64,000 nucleotides of DNA from an uncultured Actinomycetaceae bacterium (GTDB lineage Bacteria; Actinomycetota; Actinomycetes; Actinomycetales; Actinomycetaceae). The position numbers were made by a program, and so were the translations under genes. The stretch lies in NCBI GenBank assembly GCA_902464405.1, contig CABQJD010000003.1:119083-183082 (forward strand). The letters run 5' to 3'. The notes beneath the pieces were generated by a model. The model was not told where the DNA came from, did no database searches, and saw only the letters and a program-made list of their open reading frames with translations. Of the stretch, positions 9,700 through 20,200 are shown piece by piece (within the stretch, counting starts at the first letter, position 1; every line of letters starts with the position of its first letter).

Positions 9700-10248
9700 C
9701 TAGTAGGTGAGGACTGAATCGATCTGAACGTCGTCGCCTAGATGCTGACGCCCTCCTAAATCGAGCAATTCGAGCAAGACACATAGCGCAACAGGCTCAC
9801 CACCCGCTTGGCGAATAAGATCAAAAGCAGCGCCAGCTGTGCCGCCCGTAGCAAGCACATCGTCGATGACGAGAACTCGCGCTCCATCTTCAACGGTAAA
9901 GGGCTGCAGTTCCATGCGAGCAGATCCATATTCCAGTGAATAATCCACACCCACAATTGGCCCTGGAAGGCGCCCAGCTTTGCGGACAGTGAGCATACCC
10001 ACGCCTAAAGCAATAGCAAGAGGCGCTCCAAGAATAAAGCCGCGAGACTCCAACCCTGCAACCGCATCTACTTTGCCGTGATAGCGCTCAGCAAGCACAC
10101 GAATAAGCTCTGAAAAAGTATGTCCGTCTGCAATCAATGGTGTGATATCACGGAAAAGAACTCCAGGAGCTGGGAAATCTTGAACTTCTCGCACATGGGA
10201 TTCTACGAGCTTTACCACGTCACTTGGAAAAACTCCGCTTTCGGTCAT
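9700..10248 (-). CDS. apt: Adenine phosphoribosyltransferase
   Basis: Salvages adenine to AMP with PRPP; 182 residues, the usual length. The family start (VESHVREVQDFPAPGVLFRDITPLIAD) and the PRPP-binding loop VLVIDDVLATGGTAGAAF at about residues 124-141 are intact. AGGAGT precedes the ATG. The start overlaps the end of secF by four bases (ATGA), so translation is probably coupled. The secD-secF-apt-rel order is conserved across actinobacteria. Confidence 0.97.
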   Translation of the reverse strand: MTESGVFPSDVVKLVESHVREVQDFPAPGVLFRDITPLIADGHTFSELIRVLAERYHGKVDAVAGLESRGFILGAPLAIALGVGMLTVRKAGRLPGPIVGVDYSLEYGSARMELQPFTVEDGARVLVIDDVLATGGTAGAAFDLIRQAGGEPVALCVLLELLDLGGRQHLGDDVQIDSVLTY

Positions 10249-11354
10249 CGCTTACTCCTACTCTTACGACGAGGCTGCGCAGACACACCCTGGTGGTGCC
10301 CAGATTCACGCTCACCTTCCGTCACGTATTCGAGCATATCGGATTCTTCCTTTGAAAGAGCTTGCCCGTCCACATCGTTAGAAAGTGCTGCACGAACGTC
10401 GTGCACATGCTTCGTATGCTCTTTGATATCAGCGTTACGCTCAGCCAAGGTCACAGCCAATGGTGCCGCAATGAAAATCGACGAAAGAGTCGAAAGCAGC
10501 ATACCTACAAAAATAACGAGAGCAAGATCGAGAAGTGTATCTGCACCAAACACAACTACGCCAATCAGCAGCACGGAAGCCACAGGCATAAGACCCGTCA
10601 CAGACGTGTTAATAGAACGGATCAGCGTTTGATTGATAGCGTTATTGGCAGATTCTTCGTAGGTGAAACGAAGCTGTTTATAGAGCTGAGCTGTGTTCTC
10701 ACGAACTTTATCGAAGACTACGACGGTGTCATAAAGGGAGTATCCCATAATCGTCAGCAAACCGATAACTGTTGCGGGAGTGATTTCAAGCCCCCCAATC
10801 CAATAGACTCCAAGCGTGATGAGGAAGTCGTGCAAGAGAGCTAGCAGTGCGCCTACAGCGATACTCCACGAGCGGAAATAAATCATGAGCACTACGCAGA
10901 CAAGCACCATAAAGACGATCATGGCTCGCACGGCTTTGTTCATAATATCCGCGCCCCAAGATGGCCCCACATATGAGGAGGTGACATCGTCCGCAGAAAC
11001 ACCGTATGCCTCTGCCAAACCTTCTTTCACAGCTTGAGTCTGATCTGCATCCAGCTCAGCAGTCTGCACGCGCATACCTGTCTGCCCTAAGCTAGAGACA
11101 CGAGGTGCAGAATCTTTACCGATTTTAGCAATCACATCGTATGCAGGCTGCTGATCCTGGGTGGCTGCACCTGAGATCGTAAATTGAGAGCCGCCTCGGA
11201 ATTCAATACCGAGATTCGGAGTTTTGAATGCAAAAGCGAGGAGAGTAATCGCGACGAATACACCTGCGATAGCAAACCAGATTTTGCGGTGCTGAATAAT
11301 TTTATAGCTGAGACGCCCTGAATAAAGGTCGTTACCAATCGAATACATCGACAT
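10245..11354 (-). CDS. secF: Protein translocase subunit SecF
   Basis: Membrane subunit that with SecD and YajC uses the proton gradient to pull secreted proteins through SecYEG; 369 residues, six membrane segments. The N-terminal TM is followed by a periplasmic-type domain starting NLGIEFRGGSQFTI near residue 49. The conserved GYSLYDTVVVFDKVREN (TM4-TM5 area, near 205) and NQTLIRSINTSVT are present. It has a charged C-terminal tail ending RRKSRSKR. The start overlaps the secD stop as TGATG. Export of the huge glycosidases encoded nearby must use this machinery, but the link is general, not specific. Confidence 0.96.
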   Translation of the reverse strand: MSMYSIGNDLYSGRLSYKIIQHRKIWFAIAGVFVAITLLAFAFKTPNLGIEFRGGSQFTISGAATQDQQPAYDVIAKIGKDSAPRVSSLGQTGMRVQTAELDADQTQAVKEGLAEAYGVSADDVTSSYVGPSWGADIMNKAVRAMIVFMVLVCVVLMIYFRSWSIAVGALLALLHDFLITLGVYWIGGLEITPATVIGLLTIMGYSLYDTVVVFDKVRENTAQLYKQLRFTYEESANNAINQTLIRSINTSVTGLMPVASVLLIGVVVFGADTLLDLALVIFVGMLLSTLSSIFIAAPLAVTLAERNADIKEHTKHVHDVRAALSNDVDGQALSKEESDMLEYVTEGERESGHHQGVSAQPRRKSRSKR

Positions 11355-13321
11355 CAGGCATCACTCCCTTCGCTCGCGGCATCGTCGTCTGTTTCAGTAT
11401 CTTTTAACGCTTCCTTAGCTTCACGGCGTTCCCGTGCGCGCCGCTGTGCAAGCGTTTCACTGCGGCTCTCAGTGATAACAGGGCTCGGAGGAATATCCGC
11501 ATTCTCGGTATCGGTATCATCTGAGGCGTCAATACTGTGCTCAGTAGAACGATCACCAAGCCCATATCCACGCCCGCGATAGAGAGGAGTGCGCTGAAGC
11601 TGGCGTTCTTCCAAACCAGAGAAGAGTTTGCCTTCACCAAAATACTTTGTCTTCATCAGTAATACCATCAACGGATGGGTAAACATCATAACGACGATAA
11701 GGTCTAGCACAGTCGTGATACCAAGAGTGAATGCAAAGCCACGTACAGAGCCTACAGTGAGTACATAGAGCACAATAGAGGCGAGCAGATTCACCGCATC
11801 GGAAATAATAATAGTCCGTTTTGCGCGATCCCAACCGTGGTGCACAGCCCCTGAAATTGTGCGTCCATCTCGAATCTCGTCACGGATGCGTTCGAAGTAG
11901 ACGATAAAAGAGTCTGCCGTAATACCCACGGAAACGATCATACCGAGCACGCCAGCCATGGAAAGACGATAGCCCATCAGCCACGAAAGCAAGCAAATTA
12001 CGAAGAAGGAAAGACCTGTAGAAAGAGCAATTGACCCAGCGGAAATCAAACCAAGGGCATGATACTGCCAAAGCAGATAGACGATAATCATTGCCAGACC
12101 GATCAAACCAGCAATCAGACCTGCGGAAAGCTGCTCTGTGCCAAGAGTTGCAGAAATCTGCTCTTCGCTTTGAACAGTGAAGTTCAAAGGAAGTGAACCG
12201 AATGAGAGCTGGTTTGCAAGAGCTGCAGCTTCTTCAGAGGTGAAGTGACCCGTAATTTCTGCGCGACCACCAGCAATTGCGCCGCTTGGAACTGGTGCAG
12301 AAAGCACCTGCCCATCGAGCACAATAGCAAATTGATTACGAGGGCTTTGAAGTTTATGAATACGCTCAGTCACAGTATGAAATGCTTCAGCTCCTTTGGA
12401 GTTGAATTCCATATTGACTGCCCAACCGCCAGTTGGTGTACCCTGGCTATTCACAGCAAGGCTTGAAGTAGCTTTAGTGAGGTCAGTGCCTTCAATTTCT
12501 GCTGGACCAAGAATATACTTAACGGAATTTGAAGAATCACACGCTACAAAAGGCTTCTTAGGATCATCTGACGTTGCGGCAATACGGGCTGCATCAGTGC
12601 CGCACTGAAGCTGGTAGGCATCAAAAAGTTCCTTTTCTGTGATCCATGAGAGATCAGAAGAATTTTCAGGTTCTTTTGCTGGTTCGCTATCAATTGTGCC
12701 GTTGCCATTTGAATCTGCGAGTTTAGTAGCTTGAGCGATAAGCTCCTCACCCTCATACGGAGTAGTGCTTGGCTTATCTGCTTTATCTGCATCGTCAGCG
12801 CCTGATTCTTTATCTTTTTCACTGCCTTCGGCCGAATCTTTGCTAGAGGCATCTCCTTCTTTACTCTTAGCTTCAGCAGCTGCTACATCAGCAGGAGAGA
12901 GCGCATTTGGTGCCATCCTTGCCAATACTGGGCGCAGACGCAGCACAGCAGAAGTACGAACCAGATCCAGCGTCTCTTGGCTTGGCTTTCCTGGAAGAGA
13001 TACGACGATATTCGAGCCGCCCTGTGAGGTAATTTCAGCCTCAGCTACGCCAGATGCATCTACACGCTGGCGAATAATTTCAATAGCCTGCGCCACATCC
13101 GAATCGGTAATTTGCGATCCATCTGTGGCAATTGGCGTGAGAATAAGCTGAGTACCGCCCTCCAGATCTAGCGCCAGATCAGGAGTGAATTTATTGCTTT
13201 TCGTTAGTGCTGTACCTGTGCCGAGTGCTGCTACGAGAGCAGCTATCAGGATTGCAAGAACGATAAGGCGCTTCGTTGCCTCAGCGCGGGATCTTGATGC
13301 TTTCTTCGCAGACACAATCAT
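11354..13321 (-). CDS. secD: Protein translocase subunit SecD
   Basis: SecD half of the SecDF motor, 655 residues. The N-terminal TM is followed by DLALDLEGGTQLIL, the family D1 motif. A large external domain of about 400 residues contains an acidic, Ser/Lys/Glu-rich insertion (about 155-215, SKEGDASSKDSAEGSEKD) and then VLDGQVLSAP. The membrane part has GVLGMIVSVGITADSFIVYFE near 485. A long acidic C-terminal tail follows. Low-complexity insertions of this kind occur in actinobacterial SecD. The ribosome site is weak (AAAGAAAAG). Confidence 0.95.
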   Translation of the reverse strand: MIVSAKKASRSRAEATKRLIVLAILIAALVAALGTGTALTKSNKFTPDLALDLEGGTQLILTPIATDGSQITDSDVAQAIEIIRQRVDASGVAEAEITSQGGSNIVVSLPGKPSQETLDLVRTSAVLRLRPVLARMAPNALSPADVAAAEAKSKEGDASSKDSAEGSEKDKESGADDADKADKPSTTPYEGEELIAQATKLADSNGNGTIDSEPAKEPENSSDLSWITEKELFDAYQLQCGTDAARIAATSDDPKKPFVACDSSNSVKYILGPAEIEGTDLTKATSSLAVNSQGTPTGGWAVNMEFNSKGAEAFHTVTERIHKLQSPRNQFAIVLDGQVLSAPVPSGAIAGGRAEITGHFTSEEAAALANQLSFGSLPLNFTVQSEEQISATLGTEQLSAGLIAGLIGLAMIIVYLLWQYHALGLISAGSIALSTGLSFFVICLLSWLMGYRLSMAGVLGMIVSVGITADSFIVYFERIRDEIRDGRTISGAVHHGWDRAKRTIIISDAVNLLASIVLYVLTVGSVRGFAFTLGITTVLDLIVVMMFTHPLMVLLMKTKYFGEGKLFSGLEERQLQRTPLYRGRGYGLGDRSTEHSIDASDDTDTENADIPPSPVITESRSETLAQRRARERREAKEALKDTETDDDAASEGSDA

Positions 13322-13386
13322 TTCTTTTCTTTATTGTTCTTTATGTTTTCAACTGCCTTTATGCGGCAGATACGTTTATATGGTTT

Positions 13387-13797
13387 CTACTCGCACTTCG
13401 GTGTTTGAGCAGTATCACTTGAGGGATCTTCAGCAGCGATACTGGCGTCAGCCTGCTTAGGATCGCTAGATGCTTCATTGCTGGATGCTTCAGATTCTCT
13501 ATCTTGTGCCTCAGCTTCTTCTTCAGATATTTCAGCCCAAGGAATCTCCATAGTCTGCACAACCGAAGAACGCAGCCACACCGTTTCCATTCCTGACGGC
13601 GATTCGAGAGTAACGGCGTCTCCGTCAATATCAACAATAGTGCCAAGGAATCCTGATCGAGTGACGACGTTTGCCCCGAGAACGATAGCGGCATCACGTT
13701 CGTCACTTAATCGTTGCTGCTGTTTCTTTGCATTGTGGCTCATCCACCAAAGAAAAACCAGCATAGCAGCAAGCACTATAATAATTGTTGGATCCAT
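13387..13797 (-). CDS. yajC: YajC, Sec accessory membrane protein
   Basis: 136-residue preprotein translocase subunit with one N-terminal membrane segment (MDPTIIIVLAAMLVFLWWM). It is followed by the family pattern of KKQQQR, then GANVVTRSGFLGTIVDIDGDAVTLESPSG. The C-terminal 50 residues are acidic and Ser/Asp-rich, an actinobacterial extension. It lies 65 bases upstream of secD; TGGAG precedes the start. Confidence 0.93.
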   Translation of the reverse strand: MDPTIIIVLAAMLVFLWWMSHNAKKQQQRLSDERDAAIVLGANVVTRSGFLGTIVDIDGDAVTLESPSGMETVWLRSSVVQTMEIPWAEISEEEAEAQDRESEASSNEASSDPKQADASIAAEDPSSDTAQTPKCE

Positions 13798-13963
13798 GCA
13801 CAGCTCCAGTGATAAAACAATAAACCGTAGAAAAGTTTACCGTTTTTTGCTCCATTTTCTAATTCAATACTGCAAGCGTGAGAAAATCCTCGAAATAGCA
13901 ATCTTTAGTTTAAGAATCCGAAGTGCGGCTCAAGAATAAACAGTTTAACTAAGGATGAATTGA

Positions 13964-14989
13964 CTAAGAGAAAAGAGACGCCTGCGCAGTTTCTGGTATC
14001 GATAAGCCGAGATGCTGCCATGCAAGAGACGTAGCCATGCGCCCGCGTGGCGTGCGAACAAGGAAGCCTTCACGCACGAGGAATGGCTCAGCAACGGTTT
14101 CAACAGTTTCTGGCTCCTCGCCCACGGAAACAGCGAGAGTTGCTAAACCTACAGGTCCGCCGTTAAATCGGCTGCAAATAGCGGCGAGCACTGCCCTATC
14201 AAGGCGGTCAAGCCCATATTCGTCTACTTCGAATACTTCGAGAGCTGCTTGAGCGGCAGAAATATCGAGCACGCCAGAGCCTCGTACTTGAGCCCAATCT
14301 TGCACTCGGCGCAGTAAACGGTTCGCAATGCGCGGCGTGCCTCTTGAACGAGATGCAATTTCCATTGCGGCATCACTCGTCAGCTCAGCACAGAGTTTAA
14401 TAGCGTTACGCTGCACGATCTGCGCAAGCTCCTCATGAGTGTAGTAATCTAAATGAGCAGTAAACCCGAATCGATCACGCAAAGGCGCAGGCAGAAGACC
14501 AGCACGCGTTGTAGCTCCTACCACAGTAAACGGAGGAAGAGGTAACGGAATAGAAGTAGCGCCTGGACCTTTACCAACCATGACGTCTACCCTGAAATCT
14601 TCCATTGCCAAATAAAGCATCTCTTCAGCTGTGCGCGCAAGGCGATGGATCTCATCAATAAAGAGCACATCTCCTTCTTGTAGGGAGCTGAGAACCGCAG
14701 CTAAATCTCCAGGGTGCTGAATTGCTGGACCTGACGTAAGACGCAAGGAGCCATTAACCTCAGCTGCGATAATCATGGCAAGCGTCGTTTTTCCTAATCC
14801 TGGCGGACCAGAGAGTAATACGTGATCGGGGGCTGCCTCTCGCGCAATTGCAGCGTCAAGCACCAAAGAGAGCTGAGATCGCACAACTTCTTGCCCCACA
14901 AATTCTGAAAGGTGTTTGGGGCGCAAAGCAGCTTCCTGCGCACGCTCTGTATCATTAGCGTCTTGCGATGTAATCTCCCATGGCTCCAT
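13964..14989 (-). CDS. ruvB: Holliday junction branch-migration ATPase RuvB
   Basis: AAA+ motor, 341 residues, that with RuvA drives branch migration of Holliday junctions. N-terminal LRPKHLSEFVGQE, Walker A (SGPPGLGKTTLA, near 60), Walker B (VLFIDEIHRL, near 105), sensor 1 (VVGATTRAG) and arginine finger (PLRDRFG) are intact. The C-terminal winged helix holds the DNA-contacting RTPRGR. The start overlaps the ruvA stop as TGATG, so the two are translated together, under SOS control from the box upstream of ruvA. Confidence 0.97.
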   Translation of the reverse strand: MEPWEITSQDANDTERAQEAALRPKHLSEFVGQEVVRSQLSLVLDAAIAREAAPDHVLLSGPPGLGKTTLAMIIAAEVNGSLRLTSGPAIQHPGDLAAVLSSLQEGDVLFIDEIHRLARTAEEMLYLAMEDFRVDVMVGKGPGATSIPLPLPPFTVVGATTRAGLLPAPLRDRFGFTAHLDYYTHEELAQIVQRNAIKLCAELTSDAAMEIASRSRGTPRIANRLLRRVQDWAQVRGSGVLDISAAQAALEVFEVDEYGLDRLDRAVLAAICSRFNGGPVGLATLAVSVGEEPETVETVAEPFLVREGFLVRTPRGRMATSLAWQHLGLSIPETAQASLFS

Positions 14990-15591
14990 CAGCGTTTACT
15001 CCCCAATATTTGAAGTGCTCGGCGCAGTAATTCTGGCACATCGAAAGGTGCAGGCGCGTCTTCCTTTCGTGCTTCATCTATAGCCGATCGGGCAGCTCGC
15101 TCCTGCCACCCAAGATTCACGAGGGCTTCGAGCACATCAGCGTCCGCCGCACTTCCTGAAGAGGGGAAAGCAGCATGAGCGCTATTGTGAGGAGCGCCGA
15201 GCTTCGTGCCAAGTTCTAGAATCATGCGCTGTGCACCTTTTTTACCAATTCCAGGAACTCGCGTGAGTGCAGCTTCATCTTTATTGGCAATAGCTGATCG
15301 CAAATTATCAGGAGGAAGGACAGAGATGATTGTGAGCGCTATACGAGGCCCGATACCACTCACGCCGAGCAGAGTCTGAAAAACTTCACGTTCATCTACC
15401 GTATCGAAACCGAAGAGAGTGAGGGAATCTTCGCGAACTACGAGAGACGTAAAAACGCGTGCATGTTCACCCACGAATAAATGTGAAAGAGTTGCAGGAG
15501 CAGCGAGAAACTCCATTCCTATACCCGCAACTGAGATGACGGCGCTACTTATTCCTACAGCTTCAACAGTTCCAGCCAATGAAGCAATCAC
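14989..15591 (-). CDS. ruvA: Holliday junction-binding protein RuvA
   Basis: 200-residue junction-binding subunit. It begins VIASLAGTVEAVG with an N-terminal OB domain, then two helix-hairpin-helix motifs (LLGVSGIGPRIALTI and LTRVPGIGKKGAQRMI, near 75-125), and ends in the RuvB-binding domain III (EALVNLGWQERAARSAI). GTG at 15591 is preferred over an in-frame ATG 36 bases upstream because GGAGG is eight bases before it, the product then has the normal length, and the upstream ATG would overlap the LexA box. Confidence 0.95.
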   Translation of the reverse strand: MIASLAGTVEAVGISSAVISVAGIGMEFLAAPATLSHLFVGEHARVFTSLVVREDSLTLFGFDTVDEREVFQTLLGVSGIGPRIALTIISVLPPDNLRSAIANKDEAALTRVPGIGKKGAQRMILELGTKLGAPHNSAHAAFPSSGSAADADVLEALVNLGWQERAARSAIDEARKEDAPAPFDVPELLRRALQILGSKR

Positions 15592-15611
15592 TCGCACACA
15601 CCTCCACTTTT

Positions 15612-15627
15612 TCGAACATATGTTCAA
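15612..15627 (-). promoter_or_regulatory. LexA-binding SOS box of ruvAB
   Basis: TTGAACATATGTTCGA on the minus strand is a near-perfect palindrome. It differs by one base from the ideal TCGAAC-N4-GTTCGA box used by LexA in actinobacteria. It sits between the -10 box and the ribosome site of ruvA, where bound repressor would block transcription. Confidence 0.85.
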
Positions 15628-15633
15628 ATATAT

Positions 15634-15639
15634 ATTATA
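15634..15639 (-). promoter_or_regulatory. -10 box of the ruvAB promoter
   Basis: Consensus TATAAT on the minus strand, seven bases upstream of the LexA box. A convincing -35 was not found (TGGCAT lies at roughly the right distance). It implies that ruvAB has its own promoter separate from ruvC. Confidence 0.6.
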
Positions 15640-15700
15640 TGCGCACCGCTATACGGATGCCACACCGATAGAAGCCCAGACTAGCCCGCGCACTATTTTT

Positions 15701-16330
15701 CTATTTTTTCGGAGCGACTGCGCCATGGCGAGTACTCAAGCGTGCAGCCTGCGCCCACATTTTTTGAGCTGGAGTAAGGTCTACTCCCTCAGCGCGAGGG
15801 AGCATCCCTGCTCCTCCGTGCTGAGCGCGAGTAGCATCGTCACTTTCCATATGGATTGCTCCCCCACGCCACGCATGGCAGATAGCAATAGCTAGAGCAT
15901 CTGCTGCATCTTTAGGGCGCGGAAGTTCAGGAAGATTCAAAATTCGCTGCACCATCGTTTGTACCTGCAGTTTCTCTGCACGCCCATTGCCTGTAACGGC
16001 TGCTTTCACCTCGGAAGGTGAGTGCGAAGCAATAGGAATTCCGTGCTGAGCTGCAATAAGGAGTACTATACCTGCCACTTGAGCAGTGGACATCACAGAA
16101 CGCACATTCTCTTGAGCGAATACACGTTCAAAAGCAATAGCATTCGGGCGTTGAAGTCGGATCGTCTCCTCCAACTTGTTATAGATAATGAGTAAGCGCT
16201 GCTGAGGGGGAAGCTCTGGCTTTGAGCGAGCCACATCAACATCAACGAGCTTTACGCGCCGCCCAGCATCTGCTTCGATGATGCCTAGCCCACAGCGAGT
16301 GAGCCCAGGATCAACACCTAAAATCCGCAT
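15701..16330 (-). CDS. ruvC: Crossover junction endodeoxyribonuclease RuvC
   Basis: Resolvase that cuts Holliday junctions, 209 residues (family about 160-190; the extra is a C-terminal tail). The RNase H-like fold starts MRILGVDPGLTRCGLG with catalytic Asp7. Catalytic Glu lies in FERVFAQENVRSVM near 68, and the late acidic pair in PRPKDAADALAIAICH near 140. It follows yebC by 11 bases. The last 60 residues (after WRGGAIH) are not part of the known fold. Confidence 0.95.
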   Translation of the reverse strand: MRILGVDPGLTRCGLGIIEADAGRRVKLVDVDVARSKPELPPQQRLLIIYNKLEETIRLQRPNAIAFERVFAQENVRSVMSTAQVAGIVLLIAAQHGIPIASHSPSEVKAAVTGNGRAEKLQVQTMVQRILNLPELPRPKDAADALAIAICHAWRGGAIHMESDDATRAQHGGAGMLPRAEGVDLTPAQKMWAQAARLSTRHGAVAPKK

Positions 16331-16341
16331 AGCAACTATGC

Positions 16342-17103
16342 TTATTCGCTTTCCTCAAGCTGCGCCGCAACGTCATCTGGAATATCGATATTCGAGTAGA
16401 CATTTTGCACATCGTCGAGATCGTCGAGTGCGTCAAGAACTTTCAATACTTTCTGTGCAGTATCAAAATCGGCAGTAACTTTCATTGAAGGCACAAACTG
16501 AACTTCGGCAGAGTTATAGTCGATTCCTTCAGCAACAAGCGCTTTACGAACCTCTACTACATCATTTGGTTCGCTATAGACACTGAAAGTATCACCTTCA
16601 TTTTCTACTTCCTCTGCTCCTGCATCGAGAACGGCCATCAAAATAGTATCCTCATCCACGCCATCTGCCGCCGGCACCTCGACCACGCCTTTACGGGCAA
16701 ACATATATGCTACAGAGCCGCTTTCAGCCAAAGTACCACCGTTGCGAGTGAGAGCTACACGCACATCTGATGCTGCACGGTTGCGATTGTCTGTGAGGAC
16801 TTCAATCATCACAGCAACGCCGCCCTGAGCATATGCTTCATACATGATTTGCTCGTACTGCACGCCATCTTTGCCTTCGCCAGATGCGCGCTTGAGAGCG
16901 CGATCGATATTATCGGCAGGCACAGAATTTTTCTTGGCTTTTTGAATCGCATCAAAAAGAGTTGGGTTTCCATCTGGATCAGGCCCACCAGTGCGTGCAG
17001 CAACTTCGATATTTTTAATGAGACGAGCAAAGAGCTTGCCGCGCTTAGCATCGAGAGCCGCTTTCTTGTGTTTGGTGGTGGCCCATTTAGAGTGTCCAGA
17101 CAT
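16342..17103 (-). CDS. yebC: YebC/PmpR-family regulator or translation factor
   Basis: 253-residue conserved cytoplasmic protein. It starts MSGHSKWATTKHKKAALDAKRGKLF, the family signature, and continues with GGPDPDGNPTLFDAI and KKNSVPADNIDRALKR. The family is described as a DNA-binding regulator, and members have also been linked to relief of ribosome stalling at polyproline. That role would be of interest here because several wall proteins in the window carry proline-rich stretches. AAGGAGG precedes the ATG. It is the last housekeeping gene before the glycosidase island. Confidence 0.94.
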   Translation of the reverse strand: MSGHSKWATTKHKKAALDAKRGKLFARLIKNIEVAARTGGPDPDGNPTLFDAIQKAKKNSVPADNIDRALKRASGEGKDGVQYEQIMYEAYAQGGVAVMIEVLTDNRNRAASDVRVALTRNGGTLAESGSVAYMFARKGVVEVPAADGVDEDTILMAVLDAGAEEVENEGDTFSVYSEPNDVVEVRKALVAEGIDYNSAEVQFVPSMKVTADFDTAQKVLKVLDALDDLDDVQNVYSNIDIPDDVAAQLEESE

Positions 17104-17186
17104 TCATTTCCTCCTTAGTGCAATTCGCTTTTTATATTTTAGCGTGTGCGGAGCGCATTCCCGAACTGAAGCGCACCAGAAAATAT

Positions 17187-17227
17187 GCTGGTGTGACGCT
17201 ATACCTGAAAGCAAGCGCCACACCAGC
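17187..17227 (-). terminator. Stem-loop after the GH2 gene
   Basis: Arms GCTGGTGTGACGCT (17187-17200) and AGCGCCACACCAGC (17214-17227), one mismatch. On the minus strand ATATTTTC follows. It belongs to a family of GCTGGTG stem-loops found after several genes of the island. Confidence 0.7.
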
Positions 17228-17239
17228 TAATATGTTCGC

Positions 17240-20200
17240 TTATGAGCGCCGACTTCGACGGCTCGCCAAAAATGCACCACCAGCAAGCAAGATGCATGCC
17301 AACGCCACAGCCCAAGCAGCATTCGAGCCAGTATTCGGCATCTTTGCTGCGTTGCTAGCAGGTGCCGAACCGCTCCCGCCGTCAGGCGAAGTTGCAGATG
17401 AACCAGACTCAGACCCAGGCTGAGGATTCACCCCAGGATCTGGATTAGGATCGGGGTCCACACCAGGATCAGGCTGAGGATCTTGCCCACCTGGGGTTTC
17501 TTTCAGCTTAATCTCGTATGTAGCCGTCAGCTCACCCCTATGTGTATTGATACCAGTTACAGTAACCATAGCTGTGCCAATCTGCGTATCAGCAGTGTAA
17601 GTGAGACGGTAATTCACACCTTCTGTGAGCGCGTTGCCATCTTTATCTTTAACAACCACTTTATTTGGATGAGCAGGATGATTAGCATCAACTGAATCTA
17701 CTTCAACAACCAAAGGCTCCACGCTTACAGTAAAGCCGAGTGCGGCGTCGTTGAGATCAGTTTGAGGCTTCGGCTCTCGTAAACGCAACTCTGCAGCGCT
17801 CACAAACATATTTGGCTTTGTATCGCTTACAGTGGCTGTCGGCACTAGTTTCACGTATTTTGCCGTGTAAACTTTATCGAATTGGGCAAGTTTCCAATCA
17901 GTATTATCAGCCCACGTGCCTTGTGCCGCTAGAGTATATTCGCTATTGGCAGGCAGGCGCGTTCCGTCAGCTTGTACATCCCCTTGCGGATCAGAGCTAT
18001 TGCTCACATACACTTGATAGCCCGTAATAGTGCCGTTATTGCCATCCGAGCGCGGCTGATAGCGCAATGCCTCGAGGTTAGTAGGCTTATCTAGAATCAA
18101 TACAGCCCACCCTTTGGTAGCAAAATTATCCGCATTTGCGTTGATCGGATTCGCACTGCCCCATGGAGTATGCCACACGGTACTTTGCTTGCCATCAAGA
18201 GCGCTATCCTTTGAATTGTTGCCAGAAGAATTTGCTTGGCTTCCCACCTCGATATTCATCTTCTCTACTGGCACATCCCGTGAGGCATCATTAGCTGGAT
18301 CAGGCTGGTTTTTCCCGAGATATATTTTGAACGTATTGATTGTTTCATGATCTTCTGATTCCACAATCACTCGAGCGATACCTTCATATTCGGGAAGAAT
18401 AGTGACGGCAGCATTATCTCGTGAAGCTGCTTCAAGCTGTGCAATCTTCTCGGCAGGAGTGCTGTATTCCCAAGAATTTAACGCAGCATCGGAAATTTTC
18501 TCGTTATTGACAGATAACGATTCGAGGGCTGACGTTGTGTGAGCAGGCGTGGTCGTTGCGGCTGTTTTAAGCTCTACTTCCGTAATACCTGTGCATGGCT
18601 TACGCCCAGAAAGAGTCTCGTTCTTATTCTTAATCTCCAGTTTCACAAAGGTTGCACTAATCGGCTTATTCAAAGAGTACGAATACTTTTTGACGTTTTG
18701 CGGAGATTCAGCTGAAGCGATCGTTTCTGTTGCTTCAACAAGCATCCAATCATCACCTTTGGCTTCTTTGACGTAGAACTTAGTTGTGCCCGCATCAGGG
18801 AAACGAGCCGAGTAAGAATCTTTGAAGAAGTGTACGTTGAACTCACCGAAAGTCTGCTGAGTCGCATATTCAAACTCAATTGCTGCAGTATCATCCCCAT
18901 CTTGTGAATTCTTATAGTTCGTCCATGCGGTCGTATTGGCGCCGCCGCTCATATTGGAGCCTACTGCGGTACTGCCGTCTTTGATTGCGTCGAGCGTATC
19001 TGATTGCTTATCGGCAGCAATATCTTGAGTAAGCGTTGCTGCTGCGCTCACGCTTTCGCCGATCGTCACGCTCCCCTCCTGCACGCGAACTGTGGCAGTG
19101 ACGGGAAGCTCCTGATCCAGCACTTTGGCTGTTCCTTTAATCGTGACGATTCCAGCTTTTGCATAAACGCTCTCGTCAGGCTTTTCCCACGTCACGTCGA
19201 ACTGTACATTGAGAATCGTGCCGTCGGGCAATACTGCTGGGCGGCTGGCGGGAATTGTGGGCGCTACTCCTACAGGCGTCGTAGCGCTATAGTTCAGCAC
19301 AGCACCTACGCGATTAAGCATTGTCACGTTTGCCGCCACTATATGCCCTTTTGCTGTTTTCCCTGAAACTGTGAGTGATCCAGCTTTTGCGTATTGTTTT
19401 TCGGTGATTTCTGCCCAAGCTACATTGGTAGATTCAGTGTTCCCGTCAGTGAAGTGAGCGTCGATTTTTGAGGGAAGAACAGGCTTCGTACCTACCTGCA
19501 CGTAATAGTTTCGCGGATAGAAATACGAATCAATTACAGCGCCCGCCTCAGATCCTTTGGCAGGGGCCACAGTTAAAGTTTTCGTGACGCTCGGCAGCTG
19601 TGGCGCCGAAACCGTCAGCTCACAGTTTCCTGCAGATTTTTTCGCTTTGACAATAGCGAGCACTTTACTGTTGTATGCGTTGCGTTTCTTTGAAAGATAC
19701 GAGGTGTGATCAGCTTGTTTGCCTGCATCGGTACCAGCGATATCGCATATTCCGTTCGTTGAGAATGTGACTTCATTATCAGCATCCGGAACTGGAGTTC
19801 CCTTAGCATCGGTGATGGCCACTTCAGCGTATGCCAGATCCTCATTATTCGCAGTGAGCTTTGTTTTGTTGATCTGTACATCGAGTTTGCTGGCAGCTCC
19901 CGCTGTGCTCACAGAGCTGCGGCCTTTCGTATCCTTTATCTCCTTTCCTTGTGCATCATAGGCGATCGCACTCAAGGTGCCATCTGCGTAGGGGACGTCC
20001 CAAGAAAGATAGAGATTTTCAGATTCTTTCGAGCTCTTTCCCTCCCCTTCGTAAATCTGATACTTATAGCCTGCCGTCGTAGTTTTTTGCGTAAATTCTT
20101 TCTTTCCGAGAGATTTCTTATTTCCTTGACTATCTGTGAAGAATAGTTCCACAGCATGAGCATCGGAGTAGACGACAACTTTTTGATTGCCGTTGCCTTT

